A DNA stretch of 64,000 nucleotides from Lytechinus variegatus (GCF_018143015.1 NC_054746.1:38814687-38878686), one strand, 5' to 3'. Shown: positions 53,201 to 63,227, numbered from the stretch's first letter. The notes: generated by a model not told the origin, from the letters alone. Translations and numbers: made by a program.

Positions 53201-54453
53201 CTGATTTTGGTCTCGTTTTTGTCTGTGAAGACCCGTCCGGTGGTTCTCTTGAACCATGCGCTAATGGCACCAAAGTCCTGTGCTCTGTTCCAGATCCCAT
53301 CCCTCTTGATGACCCAACACCGTCATCTGAAATCCGTGTGGTCATTTACAACATCTGGGAACTTCGATACCTCTATTATCAGAACGGGCAGCGAGAACGA
53401 ACGTGTCGTATTCTTCATGAGCTCTTCCGTCTTCGTCAAGACATCGACGTGATTGTATTCAATGAGGCCTTTATGGGTGGGTGCTTCTCCAAGTTCAATT
53501 CTACAGTTGAGATGAGCACTCTAACTATTCGAGATATTCTGGTACAGCATGGATTCATCTACCATACCCAGACAGTTGGAGAAGTAAGGGAACTACCCAA
53601 GTTTGAGAACGGTGGTGTCTTTATTGCTTCTAGGTGGCCAATAATTTCCGAAGATGAGACAATTTACACGGAAGCGATTAAGACGACTGCAGATGCGTTG
53701 TCAGCAAAAGGCGCTAAATATGCTCGGGTTCTTAAGTCGGTAAACGGATCGAGTCGATATTACAACATCTTTGGGACCCATCTACAGGCATCAAAAGGAG
53801 TAAATGCTGACAGGGTTCGTGTAAGTCAGGCAACGGAGATGCACGATCTGGTCGTGAAATTGGCACTCTCACCAGAAGAGCCAGTAATCTATGCAGGGGA
53901 TCTTAACACAAACTATTATGACAGGGAACCTAGGTCCAACACTGCCAACATCCTCAAGGCCCTTCATGCTTTGGTCCCACCGATCATTGGTGAACTCAAT
54001 TACACCACGGACGGCTTACTCAATGATGCTAGAGACGGCGACAGTGCATCCTACAAGGATTATGTAATCTACCATGAAGACTACCTTCATCCATTAACAG
54101 CTTCTCAGGAAATCCTGCGTCCCAGGGCATCAGAGTTCTTTGAAGTCTGCATAGAGGCCATCACACCATTCCCTACCTATGCGGACTCTGATAGATGTCG
54201 AAAGACTCAAAATATTAGTGATCTTGCGGATCACTTTGCAGTAATTGGTGTCTACAAGTTTGATAACAAAGCGGTAACAACCGAATCAAGTGAACCCAGC
54301 ACCACGAACGTCGTCACCCATGAACCTACAGAATCTGGTCAAACCACAAAATCAGATACAACCTCTTCCATAATGACTACAGATTCAGGTGTCACCAGCA
54401 GACTTTGCGTGGCTACTTTCATTTTATCGATACTCTCGGGCCTACTTTTCTAG
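50141..54453 (+). CDS. Sphingomyelinase-C-like phosphodiesterase 1 (secreted, probably GPI-anchored), 3 exons, 473 aa
   Basis: The predicted enzyme hydrolyses sphingomyelin to ceramide and phosphocholine, by homology to Bacillus-type sphingomyelinases of the exonuclease-endonuclease-phosphatase fold. Exons 50141-50213, 52663-52710 and 53153-54453 join in phase 1. Residues 1-24 are a signal peptide. Residues 25-90 form a Cys-rich module (CEDPSGGSLEPC). The catalytic domain follows with N107, metal-binding E145 (VFNEAFMGGC), FIASRWPI, H250 (GTHLQA), D290 and N292 (GDLNTN) and D400-H401 (DLADHFAV); all expected residues are present. A Thr/Ser-rich stalk and a hydrophobic tail (VATFILSILSGLLF) with no cytoplasmic end suggest a GPI signal. 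Several N-glycosylation sequons are present. A paralogue follows 1.2 kb downstream in the same orientation. Substrate is inferred; another phosphodiester is possible. Confidence 0.88.
51621..52205. mobile_element. Non-autonomous TTAA-flanked foldback element, family TTAA-B copy 2
   Basis: Ends are TTAA-GGGGGAACGAAACC and GTCATTCTCCT-TTAA. Internal words AAGTTTGAGAAAAATTGGAC, CTATGGAGATCCTCCCATTG and GGCAATGCGACAA match copy 1 at 39222-39808. It lies in intron 1 of sphingomyelinase-like gene 1. Confidence 0.85.
52663..52710 (+). CDS. Sphingomyelinase-like gene 1, exon 2 (48 nt)
   Basis: This micro-exon encodes DQDCQIQLEDTPSVWL plus one base. It aligns with the 45-nt exon 2 of gene 2, with a shared C and a PxVWLG ending. 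The acceptor is CTATCAG and the donor GGCTTG followed by GTAAAT. Phase 1 on both sides. Confidence 0.82.
53153..54453 (+). CDS. Sphingomyelinase-like gene 1, exon 3 (catalytic domain and C-terminus)
   Basis: The acceptor is CATTTCAG at 53145-53152. The exon carries the remaining Cys-rich module, the whole catalytic domain, the Thr/Ser-rich stalk (about residues 410-455) and the hydrophobic tail, and stops with TAG at 54451-54453. It has no internal frameshift or stop. Confidence 0.92.
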
Positions 54454-54782
54454 GGATCAGTCTAGATTGGTGATTCCATTATACATCATCTACAATTATT
54501 CGATAATAGTAGTGATCAGTTAAGTCACTAGTGAATCTATCATAATTATGTAACTTCACGTGTAACTTATCGATTTCATATCTTGCTATTTTTTTCATAC
54601 ATACTTAAAAAAAAACAAAATTGCTTTGGGTGAGTTTTATTCAAGGTATATGTTTTTAGACGGAAAATCTAGTGGGATACTTCAATTCCTAGCTGACACT
54701 CATTAATTTACCGATATCAGTATTCCAATTCAGATGGAGGCTCCAAAAACAAATACAAAACATTTGATAATTGTATTTAAAA

Positions 54783-54796
54783 AATAAATTAATAAA
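54783..54796 (+). terminator. Candidate poly(A) signals of sphingomyelinase-like gene 1
   Basis: Two AATAAA hexamers lie at 54783-54788 and 54791-54796, about 330 bp after the stop codon. Other AT-rich hexamers are nearby, so the site used is uncertain. Confidence 0.35.
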
Positions 54797-55649
54797 TTGG
54801 AAAGTATTTACAAAACGGCTCAATACAATTTGTGTATTTCCTCAAATAAAAAAATAGAAAACCAAAAACGTGAGTGGACTGCTAGCTCCCACCCCCATCC
54901 AAAATAAATTGGCGAATAAAAAGACAAAATAAGAGTATTCGTGTGATTCTTTATTTTACAGAAAATCTTTAAAGTTCAAACTCGATTTGTACAGTCAAGA
55001 GAAGATAAGCCGACAGTATCGAGGGTAAACAGAGTGGAGATTATACAGGGGTAAATCAAAGAGAGAAAGAGAGGGGACAGACAGAGAGACAAAGAGAGTC
55101 AGAAATGAAAATAAACAAACAATAAAAGAAAGAGAGAAATTGGATTGGCATGAGAGATTGGAGGATATTAAAAAAGGAAATGTGATATGATTTACAGCGT
55201 TAACTACTATTTCAAAGATAGTTTTTTTTGCATCTTTGTATTCGTCGAAGTAGTGTTTGTTGATGTACTTCTGTTGCAAAAGAAAAAATGCAAAAAATCA
55301 AAGATTGATTAAAATGTAAAGATAAAAAGTAGTACGAATATGTACTGGAGTGAAGCAATATCACACCGTAACTTAAGTATACCATCTGAGATAGAACTTG
55401 CATGGACATTCAATCAAAATGGACTGTTGGTATCATGAAGTCCCGCAAGGAGTGTACACTTTAATTTGGTTATCTCGATGAAGTCTAATCTCGTCGATTA
55501 CATTCCTTGGTGAGGTTGAACTGATGAGCTATTGCGTTCAGAAATGTTTACCAATCTTACGTATTGTTCCTATACATGACCCTCCGAAAGCAGCACTCAG
55601 TAATCAATAATAAGAAGCATTTCGGACCTGTCACTCTGTAACATTCAAG

Positions 55650-55725
55650 ATGGGAATTGTTCACCACACTTTGACATTAATTGCGTGGAGTATCCTATTT
55701 TTAACAGCATTTACCAACGTTAAGG
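55650..55725 (+). CDS. Sphingomyelinase-like gene 2, exon 1 (signal peptide)
   Basis: The ATG at 55650 starts MGIVHHTLTLIAWSILFLTA and ends FTNVK plus one base before GTAAGT. It has the length, hydrophobicity and phase of exon 1 in gene 1 and of the orphan exon at 59648. Confidence 0.85.
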
Positions 55726-58060
55726 GTAAGTATACTATGTATACCCATCTTAAATTGAATTTCAATTTCTATAAATCTTAAATTTCTATAAGTTTTCTGT
55801 CAGCTGTTACGGCTGTAAGGTCTACAAATAGAGGACACTGCGCTATGATATGCACTTGCCAAAGAAACCATGAATTGGTGAATATGTCATTTAGAGGAGG
55901 AGTCGGACAAAAGTTGCAAAATTAAGTGAAATAAATTACGGTAGAGAAGTCTTAGAGCTGTACATCTATAAAATAAGACGTGGGCATAGAGGAGATGGAC
56001 GTCTAGGATGAAATGAAATAATGCAATGACCACATTGCTCTAACTTTCCTTGTTTATTATATGTTTACAGGTAACAATTGCGATGTAGATGATGGACAAC
56101 CTACGGTTTGGCTTGGTACGTCAATTTGAATATTTTGATTAATAGGAAGAACTGATCATATTCAAGATATCGATCATGTTGTTGATATATAGTAATATCC
56201 AGATTCTAGATATATACATGTCGGCTTCCTCCCATGGTCCTGAAAGAGAGGTGCTTTGCTCGTCAAATTTCCCGGGACCAAAATTATCTTCATTTTTAAC
56301 GGAAACCTTTTTTTGTTGCTTGTTAAATTCACATCAGCACCCTTGCTAAAAAAGGTCGTTCACATAGCTTTGCCTCCTCTCCGCATAAACAATACAATAT
56401 GAGTTTTGTATCGTCAGGTAGTTGTGCTATAGCCATTTCATAAAAAAATTATCAGCAGTGACTAAATTGTCTTATCTGGCAATTAAATTAAGATCCATGG
56501 TTTTCATTAATTGTGAAGAACTGGTCTCTTTATTGTCAGAAGATGGCTATACCAGTTTATGGTGTCTCTGCCGAAGAGCTTCAAGATACGATACAGGCAT
56601 ATATGCCTACATGGAACCAACTATGATTTTAACTGTTTTATGACATCATTCAAAATTAAGCAATCTGTCAATGAAATAAGGCACACATGTATGAATAGAC
56701 AATTAAGGCATTATTTCGAAATGTCGATTGTGAAAGGAAAGCATTCAAACTTTATGCTGAAGTGATGATAATGTTATGTAAATAAGTTGTAAGCAACATT
56801 GAGTATAACGTTCACTTTTGGTTGTATTTGACAGGTGACGAGGATGACGCATATTTCTGCCAGGCAAGAGCCGAGCATTGTGACCACTTCGGTCTTGATT
56901 TCGTTTGTGAGGATCCGAGTGGAGGATCACTTAGACCTTGTATCATTGGGACCAAAGTGAAGTGTGCATCACCACCTGCTGTACCCCTGACTGATCCCAC
57001 TCCTGCCACCACTATTAGAGTTCTTGCATACAACGTCTTTGAGCTACGTTATCTCTATTATCAGAGTGGTCAAAGGGAACGTACATGTCGTATTCCAAGA
57101 AAAGTCTTCGGTATGCATCCAAATATAGATGTCATTGTGTTCAACGAAGTCTTCATGGGAGGTTGCTTTGCCCCTTTTAACGATACCATCGAAACAAGTA
57201 CCCTAACCATACGTGATATTCTGGACCAATATGGATTTATCTATCACACAGATACCGTTGGTGTTGGAGAACCTTTCCCAAAAATTGAGAATGGAGCTAC
57301 ATTCATTGCATCAAGGTGGCCTATAGTCAAGAATGATTCTCGAGTTTTTGATATAGCCGAACCATATTCGTGGATGGCTAAGGGAGTTGTGTATGCCATG
57401 ATCAATAAAACTGTTGCTGGACAGAGTGTTATGTACCATATCTTTGGGACTCATATGCAAGCTTTCCGAACCCCGAATGCAGACTATGTTCGTGTTGCGC
57501 AAGCTACAATCATCCATGAATTCATGCTGGAGCAAGACATCGGTGATGATGAACCTGTTATCTATGGAGGTGACCTGAATGCAAGACTGAACACAACCAA
57601 CGGTGATGACGTCGTTGACGCTCTTGACGCCACACTTCCAACGATCATCGGTGAACTCAATGTCACATACGATCACGAGAACAATGATGTTTTTGACGAA
57701 AATAACGATACGAACTGGTGGTTGGACTATGTCTTGTATAGTCGATCCCACATTCAACCTGACGCTGCTACAATACAGGTCGTGAGACCTAGGATGTCTA
57801 CTCCTTTAGTTGTCTGCTCGACGGCAATATCACCTTTCCCAAGCTATCCCAATTCTGACCGATGCGTTGAAATAAAGAACATTACAGACCTATCTGATCA
57901 CTATGCAGTTCTTGGAACTCTTCAATACAGAATCGATTTCCTTACTCCAACAGACTTCCAAATAACGACTGATTCAGGGACTGGACGTCTTACCTCAAAC
58001 AATTTGGTTGTATCTCTCACATTCATCATTTTAATCACAAAACTAGTAATTGACTGTTGA
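55650..58060 (+). CDS. Sphingomyelinase-C-like phosphodiesterase 2 (secreted, probably GPI-anchored), 3 exons, 448 aa
   Basis: This is a tandem paralogue of the gene at 50141-54453, with the same three-exon, phase-1 structure: 55650-55725, 56071-56115, 56835-58060. Residues 1-25 are a signal peptide, followed by a Cys-rich module (CEDPSGGSLRPC) and the catalytic domain. Active-site residues are N107, E145 (VFNEVFMGGC), H247 (GTHMQA), D287 and N289 (GDLNAR) and D395-H396 (DLSDHYAV). LDYVLY and FIASRWPI also match Bacillus-type sphingomyelinases. It lacks most of the Thr/Ser stalk of gene 1 but shares TTDSG before a hydrophobic tail (VVSLTFIILITKLVI), so a GPI anchor or a short membrane anchor is likely. 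Six or more N-glycosylation sequons. Intact. Substrate inferred from family. Confidence 0.89.
56071..56115 (+). CDS. Sphingomyelinase-like gene 2, exon 2 (45 nt)
   Basis: The exon encodes NNCDVDDGQPTVWL between TTTACAG and GTACGT, with one Cys and the PTVWLG ending shared with gene 1 exon 2. Confidence 0.83.
56835..58060 (+). CDS. Sphingomyelinase-like gene 2, exon 3 (catalytic domain and C-terminus)
   Basis: The acceptor is TTGACAG at 56828-56834 and the stop is TGA at 58058-58060. It holds the full catalytic domain and hydrophobic C-terminus without interruption. Confidence 0.93.
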
Positions 58061-58524
58061 TACTTGGATATCCTGACTTACAGTAAAATTTGGTTGGCTT
58101 TTTCAAATAATAGTAGGCCTAAACATAATGATGAATCAGCCACGTCAGCGGACATTTCACATGACTTGATATAAATCAACTACATTCCTGTGTTTAACCA
58201 TAAATACAACTGTAAGGATTTGATGAAACATGTTTCTATCAATATCATTGTACGATAAAATCTAAATCGATCATACTTAAAGAAATATTTTTTACAGATT
58301 AGTTTCCATTTTTATTTTGTAACGTCTAGCATTCATTTGAAAAGAAGTGCAACTATTTGTTTGACGAAATGTTTCTGAGCATATGTGAGCATATACATGC
58401 TTATCAATGTAGTAAAATGTTTCTGAATAGTGCTACATGTATGCTTGTGAAATTTATGCAATAATTTATTAGCACATGTACCTCTTAATTCGTGGGTTAT
58501 TGTATAAGTAATGATTTATTTGTA

Positions 58525-58585
58525 AATAAAAAACAACATGTATTAACATTCATTATTTATTGGGTGATTTCATAAGGTAAATAAA
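58525..58585 (+). terminator. Candidate poly(A) signals of sphingomyelinase-like gene 2
   Basis: AATAAA occurs at 58525-58530 and 58580-58585, 460-520 bp after the stop codon. The choice between them is uncertain. Confidence 0.35.
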
Positions 58586-58742
58586 GATATAGATTTGTCA
58601 CAATCAGCAATATACTACACGGATAAAATCACAAAAGTTTGTTAAACTCATATGTTCTGTAGGTTTGCAGATTGCAATTAGTTTTTTATCTTGACACTTT
58701 ACTTATACACACAGTGTTATCTCATGCTAAAAGTCAAACAGA

Positions 58743-58957
58743 GTCGTATTCACAAAGCTTTTTACAATTTACGCACGACCTTATACTAAATAAGATTCTT
58801 AATCATTTTAATTTTCATCTTTGTAGATTGAAATATTGTAAATGTAAGATTGTTACTTAACACAATTGGTTACGGATTGTGCGTTGAAAAAATTAATAAA
58901 GATTTTTCTATTAGCTTAGTAACAGGTCAATACACTACGAACAGCTTTGTGAAATCT
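58743..58957. mobile_element. Possible small MITE with ATTCACAAAGCT ends
   Basis: The left end ATTCACAAAGCTTTTTAC is inverted relative to GAACAGCTTTGTGAAATC at right. Inverted homology is short and imperfect. A half-copy of similar sequence (TCATAAAACTGTTCG) occurs near 51524-51542. Confidence 0.4.
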
Positions 58958-59647
58958 GGTAAGATATCATACCAATTTGTAATCTCTGTCTTCTGTCAAT
59001 AAAGTTTGAGGAGGAACTCAACAAATTAAAAAAGGTTCGTAAAGTTTGTGTACTTGTGTTCATTTAATCAGATATCAGCCAAATTTGCTATCTTGTCAAT
59101 ATTATTTCATGAAGATTAAGCTAATTAATGACATTTACCTCTTAATCAAAGAGGCCATAATGAAATGAGGTTGTTCTTGTTCTGGTGGTTTAAATATTAC
59201 TCCTTAATCACACAGTGAATATTATGAACTTTTTGAGGGGCGGAGGTGAGAGGGGTGATTAGAATAAAAGCCACTTTTGAGAACACCTTTATTTTTAGAG
59301 ACCTTGCCATTTCTTTTTGTCTGGTTATACAAACTGCAAAAGGTGTAAATGAACCTTCTTTTGATAAGGAAGCATTATTTGACTAACCAACCAAACAAAA
59401 TTAGAAGACTATCATGCCTATTATTTGCATCATATATAAGCCTACATTACTGAACTTTACTCCGATACCTTCTGTTTAGCAGCATGTCACAACAATCGTT
59501 ACTAGTGCGGTACATTGGCTCACATGTGTTTGTTATTAGACCAAGTTAATTTAAACTATAACAATTTTGATTCTGTTCTTAATATCTTCTCTTGAAGTCT
59601 GGCTTGGATTGTTTTTAGTTATTCGCTTATGTCATCAGATCTTTAAG

Positions 59648-59708
59648 ATGCATCTATCAGCTCTCTGTTTCACAGCAACGGCATTGATTTTTATCATTCA
59701 GGCCAAAG
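59648..59708 (+). CDS. Signal-peptide exon 1 of a third sphingomyelinase-like paralogue (partial)
   Basis: The ATG at 59648 encodes MHLSALCFTATALIFIIQAK plus one base before a donor (AAAG followed by GTGAGA). Length, hydrophobic content, ending in a small or basic residue before the split Gly codon, phase 1, orientation and spacing downstream of gene 2 all match exon 1 of genes 1 and 2. Exons 2 and 3 were not found between 59709 and 60848. The Penelope element at 60849-63994 occupies the rest of the window, so the missing exons lie beyond 64000 or the gene is broken. Confidence is moderate because a signal peptide plus donor can arise by chance. Confidence 0.55.
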
Positions 59709-59789
59709 GTGAGAACAAAAATGTAATGTTTTAATCGCATAGTTCATTTATAAAGAGATGATTCTACTATTTCCTCCACGGCTGGGGAC

Positions 59790-59925
59790 AAGGTGAAATT
59801 GTTATATGATTGTGTACCATTGATTCATAATGATTATGGTGGGTGTTGTAGTAAATTGTTATAGGATTGTGTACCATAAATTCATAATGATGTACTCATG
59901 GGTACTCACATCAGCATTGGTACTA
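59790..59925. repeat. Local tandem duplication of about 62 bp
   Basis: ATTGTGTACCATTGATTCAT recurs about 62 bp later as ATTGTGTACCATAAATTCAT, each preceded by AATTGTTATA. It lies in the presumed intron of the third sphingomyelinase-like gene. Confidence 0.6.
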
Positions 59926-60578
59926 CGAAAATAAAGTAAAATTTACCACTTTTTGCTGTGGAACAGAGGATCAAAGGAGAATGATAGTGTGGGGTGTGTA
60001 AGGGTGCGTGGATGGGCGTGGCGAGATTGATGTGTCTGCGTGTGTGATTATGTGTGAGGGGTTTGGTTAAGGTAAGTGACAGGGAGGTGCGTGTGCATGG
60101 GATGTGTGTTCGTGTTTTGTAACTTTGGTTTTACAAAGGCTTGTCAGTCAGAAACTGCCTTGAACGTCACTATGGGAAAGACGTAACTTGAAGTTGGAAC
60201 ATGACAATTAATTTGTAACTTTCACATGTTAAAAAACAGTGACATGTCACCCACAATGCCTAAAGGTTAGTAGTTCAGTGAAGAATCTCAATAAATTCTA
60301 GATTATTTTTCATTCCTGTCATATGTCCTCCTTTTACAGAATTATTTCTACGCCAATTGCAACAAAATAATTAAAAATACAGGTGAATGGTAATTATGTT
60401 ACTAGTTATGCAGGATTCTTATCTCAAGCTTAGATGAGTACAATGGATCTCCCCCCTCTCCCTCTCTCTATATATATTGTGTGACAGAAATAGATGAAAA
60501 GAACAAAGGTAGGCGTAGTTTAAATCAAGGTTCCCCAGAGCTATCTACCTTTTGGAAAAATTGGTGATGCCGAAAAAA

Positions 60579-60650
60579 TGTCTCTGCCGGGAATCGAATC
60601 CGGGCCCCCAGCTTTGAACGCCGGTGCCTTAACCACTAGACCACAGAGAA
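60579..60650 (-). tRNA. tRNA-like sequence, predicted anticodon UCA; probably a tRNA pseudogene or SINE head
   Basis: Read on the minus strand it folds as a cloverleaf. The acceptor arm has six pairs (TCTCTG with CAGAGA) plus a T-C mismatch at 1-72. The D arm is GTCT/AGGC with the A-box word GGTCTAGTGGTTAAGGC. The anticodon arm is CCGGC/GCTGG with loop GTTCAAA. The T arm is CCGG(A)-TTCGATT-(C)CCGG with an A-C mismatch where G53-C61 is normal. A TTTTTT Pol III stop follows at once (plus-strand A run 60573-60578). The loop puts UCA at 34-36, which would read UGA. The D and T arms resemble tRNA-Glu. The mismatches favour a decayed or SINE-type copy over a working suppressor or selenocysteine tRNA, which would have a different, longer shape. 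Confidence 0.6.
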
Positions 60651-60848
60651 GTGTTAGTGGCTAGGGCGACCCCTATCCGATTGACCGTCAGATAGACAGA
60701 TTTTCGACACCATACCAATTATGATTTCCTTTGTCGGGTGAAGGTGGGTTTTGAACAATGACATGCCGCCATGCCTCAGCTGGATCAAAGCTATTGCTTC
60801 GATACAGTACACGTATGGGAGAAAGTATGCATATATATATATATATAT

Positions 60849-60925
60849 ATATATTGGCGAAGAAGCTCAAAAAGCATTGAAGCGGGAGACGTAGCCTGGA
60901 TTTCTTCAACTTTTTATTAATACAA
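60849..60925. repeat. Left inverted repeat of the Penelope-like element
   Basis: This is identical to the reverse complement of 63918-63994. It contains GAAGCGGGAGACGTAGCCTG and ends AATACAA, where homology stops. Confidence 0.95.
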
Positions 60926-60956
60926 AGTCCCAATAGTCAATTTATCCAACTACAAC

Positions 60957-63227
60957 TTGTCCCAAGCTGAAATTAGTCTACTATCCAAAGGACTAAAATT
61001 CTGCCCAACACCACCGCAAGAAGATACCCTCCAACTCAAAAGAGACATACACAACTTTGGCAGACAAATGAAACTGAGATTTCATTTCGCTGACAAATCA
61101 CAAACAAACAGCCAAGACACAAACACCAACAAAGACACAAGACCACAACCAATATCGACACCAGCTAATGAAGATGGGGAAGAACAAAGACCTCCCCTCA
61201 TACAACGGAAAAACATGTGGACCCCACACGTCCATAACCCTAATCTTGAAATGTTCCTTCAAAATGTTGAAAGTGATATTCAGACCAATGCAGACAACTA
61301 CAACACAAAAAAACGACGAGACAATCTCACAAAAGATGAAAGACATGCCCTCAAAAAACTAAAATCAAACACAGACATAATAATCAAACCCGCAGACAAG
61401 GGATCCTCAGTAGTAATAATGTCGAAGGAAAACTACATCCTCGAAGCTGAAAGACAGCTTTCAGACCAGAGCACATACAAAGAACTCACACAGGACCCGA
61501 CACCATCACATCTTATGAAGGTCAAGGAAACGGTTAAAGAACTCGACATTGATTTAGAAACTCAACAAGGCCTTATCCCGAAAAACCCGACATGTCCTAA
61601 TCTCTACTTCCTCCCCAAAATTCACAAACCCAACAATCCAGGCCGGCCCATTGTATCAGGTTGCTCTTGTCCAACAGTCCAAATATCAAAATACCTTGAC
61701 TTCTATCTACGCCCTCTCACAGAAAAACTACCCTCCCACATCAAAGACAGCACTCACTTCTTGAAACACATCAAACAAATCAACAGAGACCCCAACACAA
61801 TTTCCTCCAGAACAATCCTTGTAACAGCTGACGTAACATCCCTCTATACAAACATACCCCACAATGAAGGAATGGAAGCTTGTCAAAAAGCATTAAACAC
61901 AAGACAAAATCAAAACCCACCCACACACCAACTCATCAGACTGCTCGAAATAATACTAAAACTAAACAACTTCCAATTCAACGGCAAACACTACCTCCAA
62001 GTTGAAGGCACAGCAATGGGTACCCCTGTCGCCCCTTCATATGCCAACCTCTTTATGGGTCAAATTGAAGAAAAACTAATAAACCAAATGAATTCACCCA
62101 CTGTCACAAAATCATGGAAACGTTCTATTGATGACATTTTTTTCATGTGGAATGGCTCGCCACGCACACTCGAAAGGTTCCAGGGGGAAATGAACAAGCT
62201 GCATCATTCCATTAAATTCACTTTCGAATCATCCCACCTCCAGACACACTTCCTAGACATATCACTCACAATACACAATGACCAAATAGAAACAGAACTT
62301 TATACGAAACCCACCGATTCACACGCCTACCTCCTACCCTCATCATGCCACCCTAAACACTCCATCAACAGCATACCATACAGCCAAGCTCTAAGAGTAA
62401 GACGAATTTGTTCCGAAGCTGTCCGAGAAGACCACCATCTCGGCCAGCTTCGGCAACACTTTGAAGACCGGGACTACAACCCACAAATCGTAAAAAAACA
62501 AATAGAAAAGGCAAAAGAAAAACCCAAAGAACAACTCCTCACATATCAGTGCAATCCAAAACAAAACAACAACATCTACTTCCCCATGACCTTCTCACCC
62601 GTAACAGCCAAAGTACCAAAAATAATTAAAAAACATTTCCCCATCCTACAACAATCACCAACAACAGCCAACATCTTCCCGAACAAGCCCACTACCTCCT
62701 ACCGTAGAGGGCGCACCCTACGCAACCTCCTTGTCAGGGCTGGACACCCCTTTCCAACACCAAACCCCACCGCCACCAACACCGCCAATGACCCCCCGGG
62801 ATTCTTCAAATGTAAATCACACAAATGCATTCTCCATAATCACATCAAGGACACCACGAAATTCACCAGCACCGTAACAAAACAAAATTACACAATAACA
62901 TCACACATCACATGCAAATCCACCTGGATAATATACCTCATTACATGTACCAAATGCAAAAAACAATATGTTGGCAAAACTGAAACCACCCTTTACACCC
63001 GATTCAACAATACGAGATCCGAAATACGTAACTTCCATTCACCACAACACAAGACTCTTCCATACACAGTGCACTTCAACCTTCCCTCCCATTCACTAGA
63101 AAATGTCCAAATTACCGGGATCGAGTCAATCAGAAGTAGGTCACGTGAAGCAATACTACACCGAGAGTCCTTTTGGATATCAAAACTAAAAACACTACAA
63201 CCACATGGTATCAATGCCGAACAATAG
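60957..63227 (+). CDS. Penelope-like reverse transcriptase with GIY-YIG endonuclease, 756 codons, 5'-truncated
   Basis: The protein copies element RNA into DNA using a telomerase-related RT and a GIY-YIG nuclease. The open frame runs from just after a TAA at 60918. The 60957 start is a TTG, not an ATG, so the true N-terminus is missing or supplied differently. Positions, counted from 60957: conserved KFCPTP (14-19), IIKPADKGSSVVIM (142-155), PKIHKP (220-225), catalytic TADVTSLYTNIP (290-301, Asp 292), GTAMGTPVAPSYANLFMG (351-368), SIDDIFFMW (390-398, Asp 392 and 393), a Cys/His motif (CKSHKCILHNH, 619-629), GIY-YIG (WIIYLI 657-662, YVGKT 671-675, Arg 682, likely Glu 737). RSIDDI has Ser where RYIDDI is common. 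No internal stop or frameshift. Confidence 0.93.
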   Translation: MSQAEISLLSKGLKFCPTPPQEDTLQLKRDIHNFGRQMKLRFHFADKSQTNSQDTNTNKDTRPQPISTPANEDGEEQRPPLIQRKNMWTPHVHNPNLEMFLQNVESDIQTNADNYNTKKRRDNLTKDERHALKKLKSNTDIIIKPADKGSSVVIMSKENYILEAERQLSDQSTYKELTQDPTPSHLMKVKETVKELDIDLETQQGLIPKNPTCPNLYFLPKIHKPNNPGRPIVSGCSCPTVQISKYLDFYLRPLTEKLPSHIKDSTHFLKHIKQINRDPNTISSRTILVTADVTSLYTNIPHNEGMEACQKALNTRQNQNPPTHQLIRLLEIILKLNNFQFNGKHYLQVEGTAMGTPVAPSYANLFMGQIEEKLINQMNSPTVTKSWKRSIDDIFFMWNGSPRTLERFQGEMNKLHHSIKFTFESSHLQTHFLDISLTIHNDQIETELYTKPTDSHAYLLPSSCHPKHSINSIPYSQALRVRRICSEAVREDHHLGQLRQHFEDRDYNPQIVKKQIEKAKEKPKEQLLTYQCNPKQNNNIYFPMTFSPVTAKVPKIIKKHFPILQQSPTTANIFPNKPTTSYRRGRTLRNLLVRAGHPFPTPNPTATNTANDPPGFFKCKSHKCILHNHIKDTTKFTSTVTKQNYTITSHITCKSTWIIYLITCTKCKKQYVGKTETTLYTRFNNTRSEIRNFHSPQHKTLPYTVHFNLPSHSLENVQITGIESIRSRSREAILHRESFWISKLKTLQPHGINAEQ

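Larger units (their letters stand above)
58061..59647. other. Intergenic region between sphingomyelinase-like genes 2 and 3
   Basis: Apart from the poly(A) candidates and the possible MITE at 58743-58957, I see no gene. A TATA-like word CATATATAAG at 59431-59440 is about 200 bp before the third gene's ATG and could be its promoter. Confidence 0.5.

Noticed and set aside
57311-57757. Minus-strand open frame of 148 codons opposite sphingomyelinase-like gene 2
   Set aside because: It is the antisense shadow of a well-supported catalytic exon.
60688-60933. Minus-strand open frame across the AT microsatellite and the left Penelope repeat
   Set aside because: The frame crosses an element boundary and a microsatellite and has no recognisable content.
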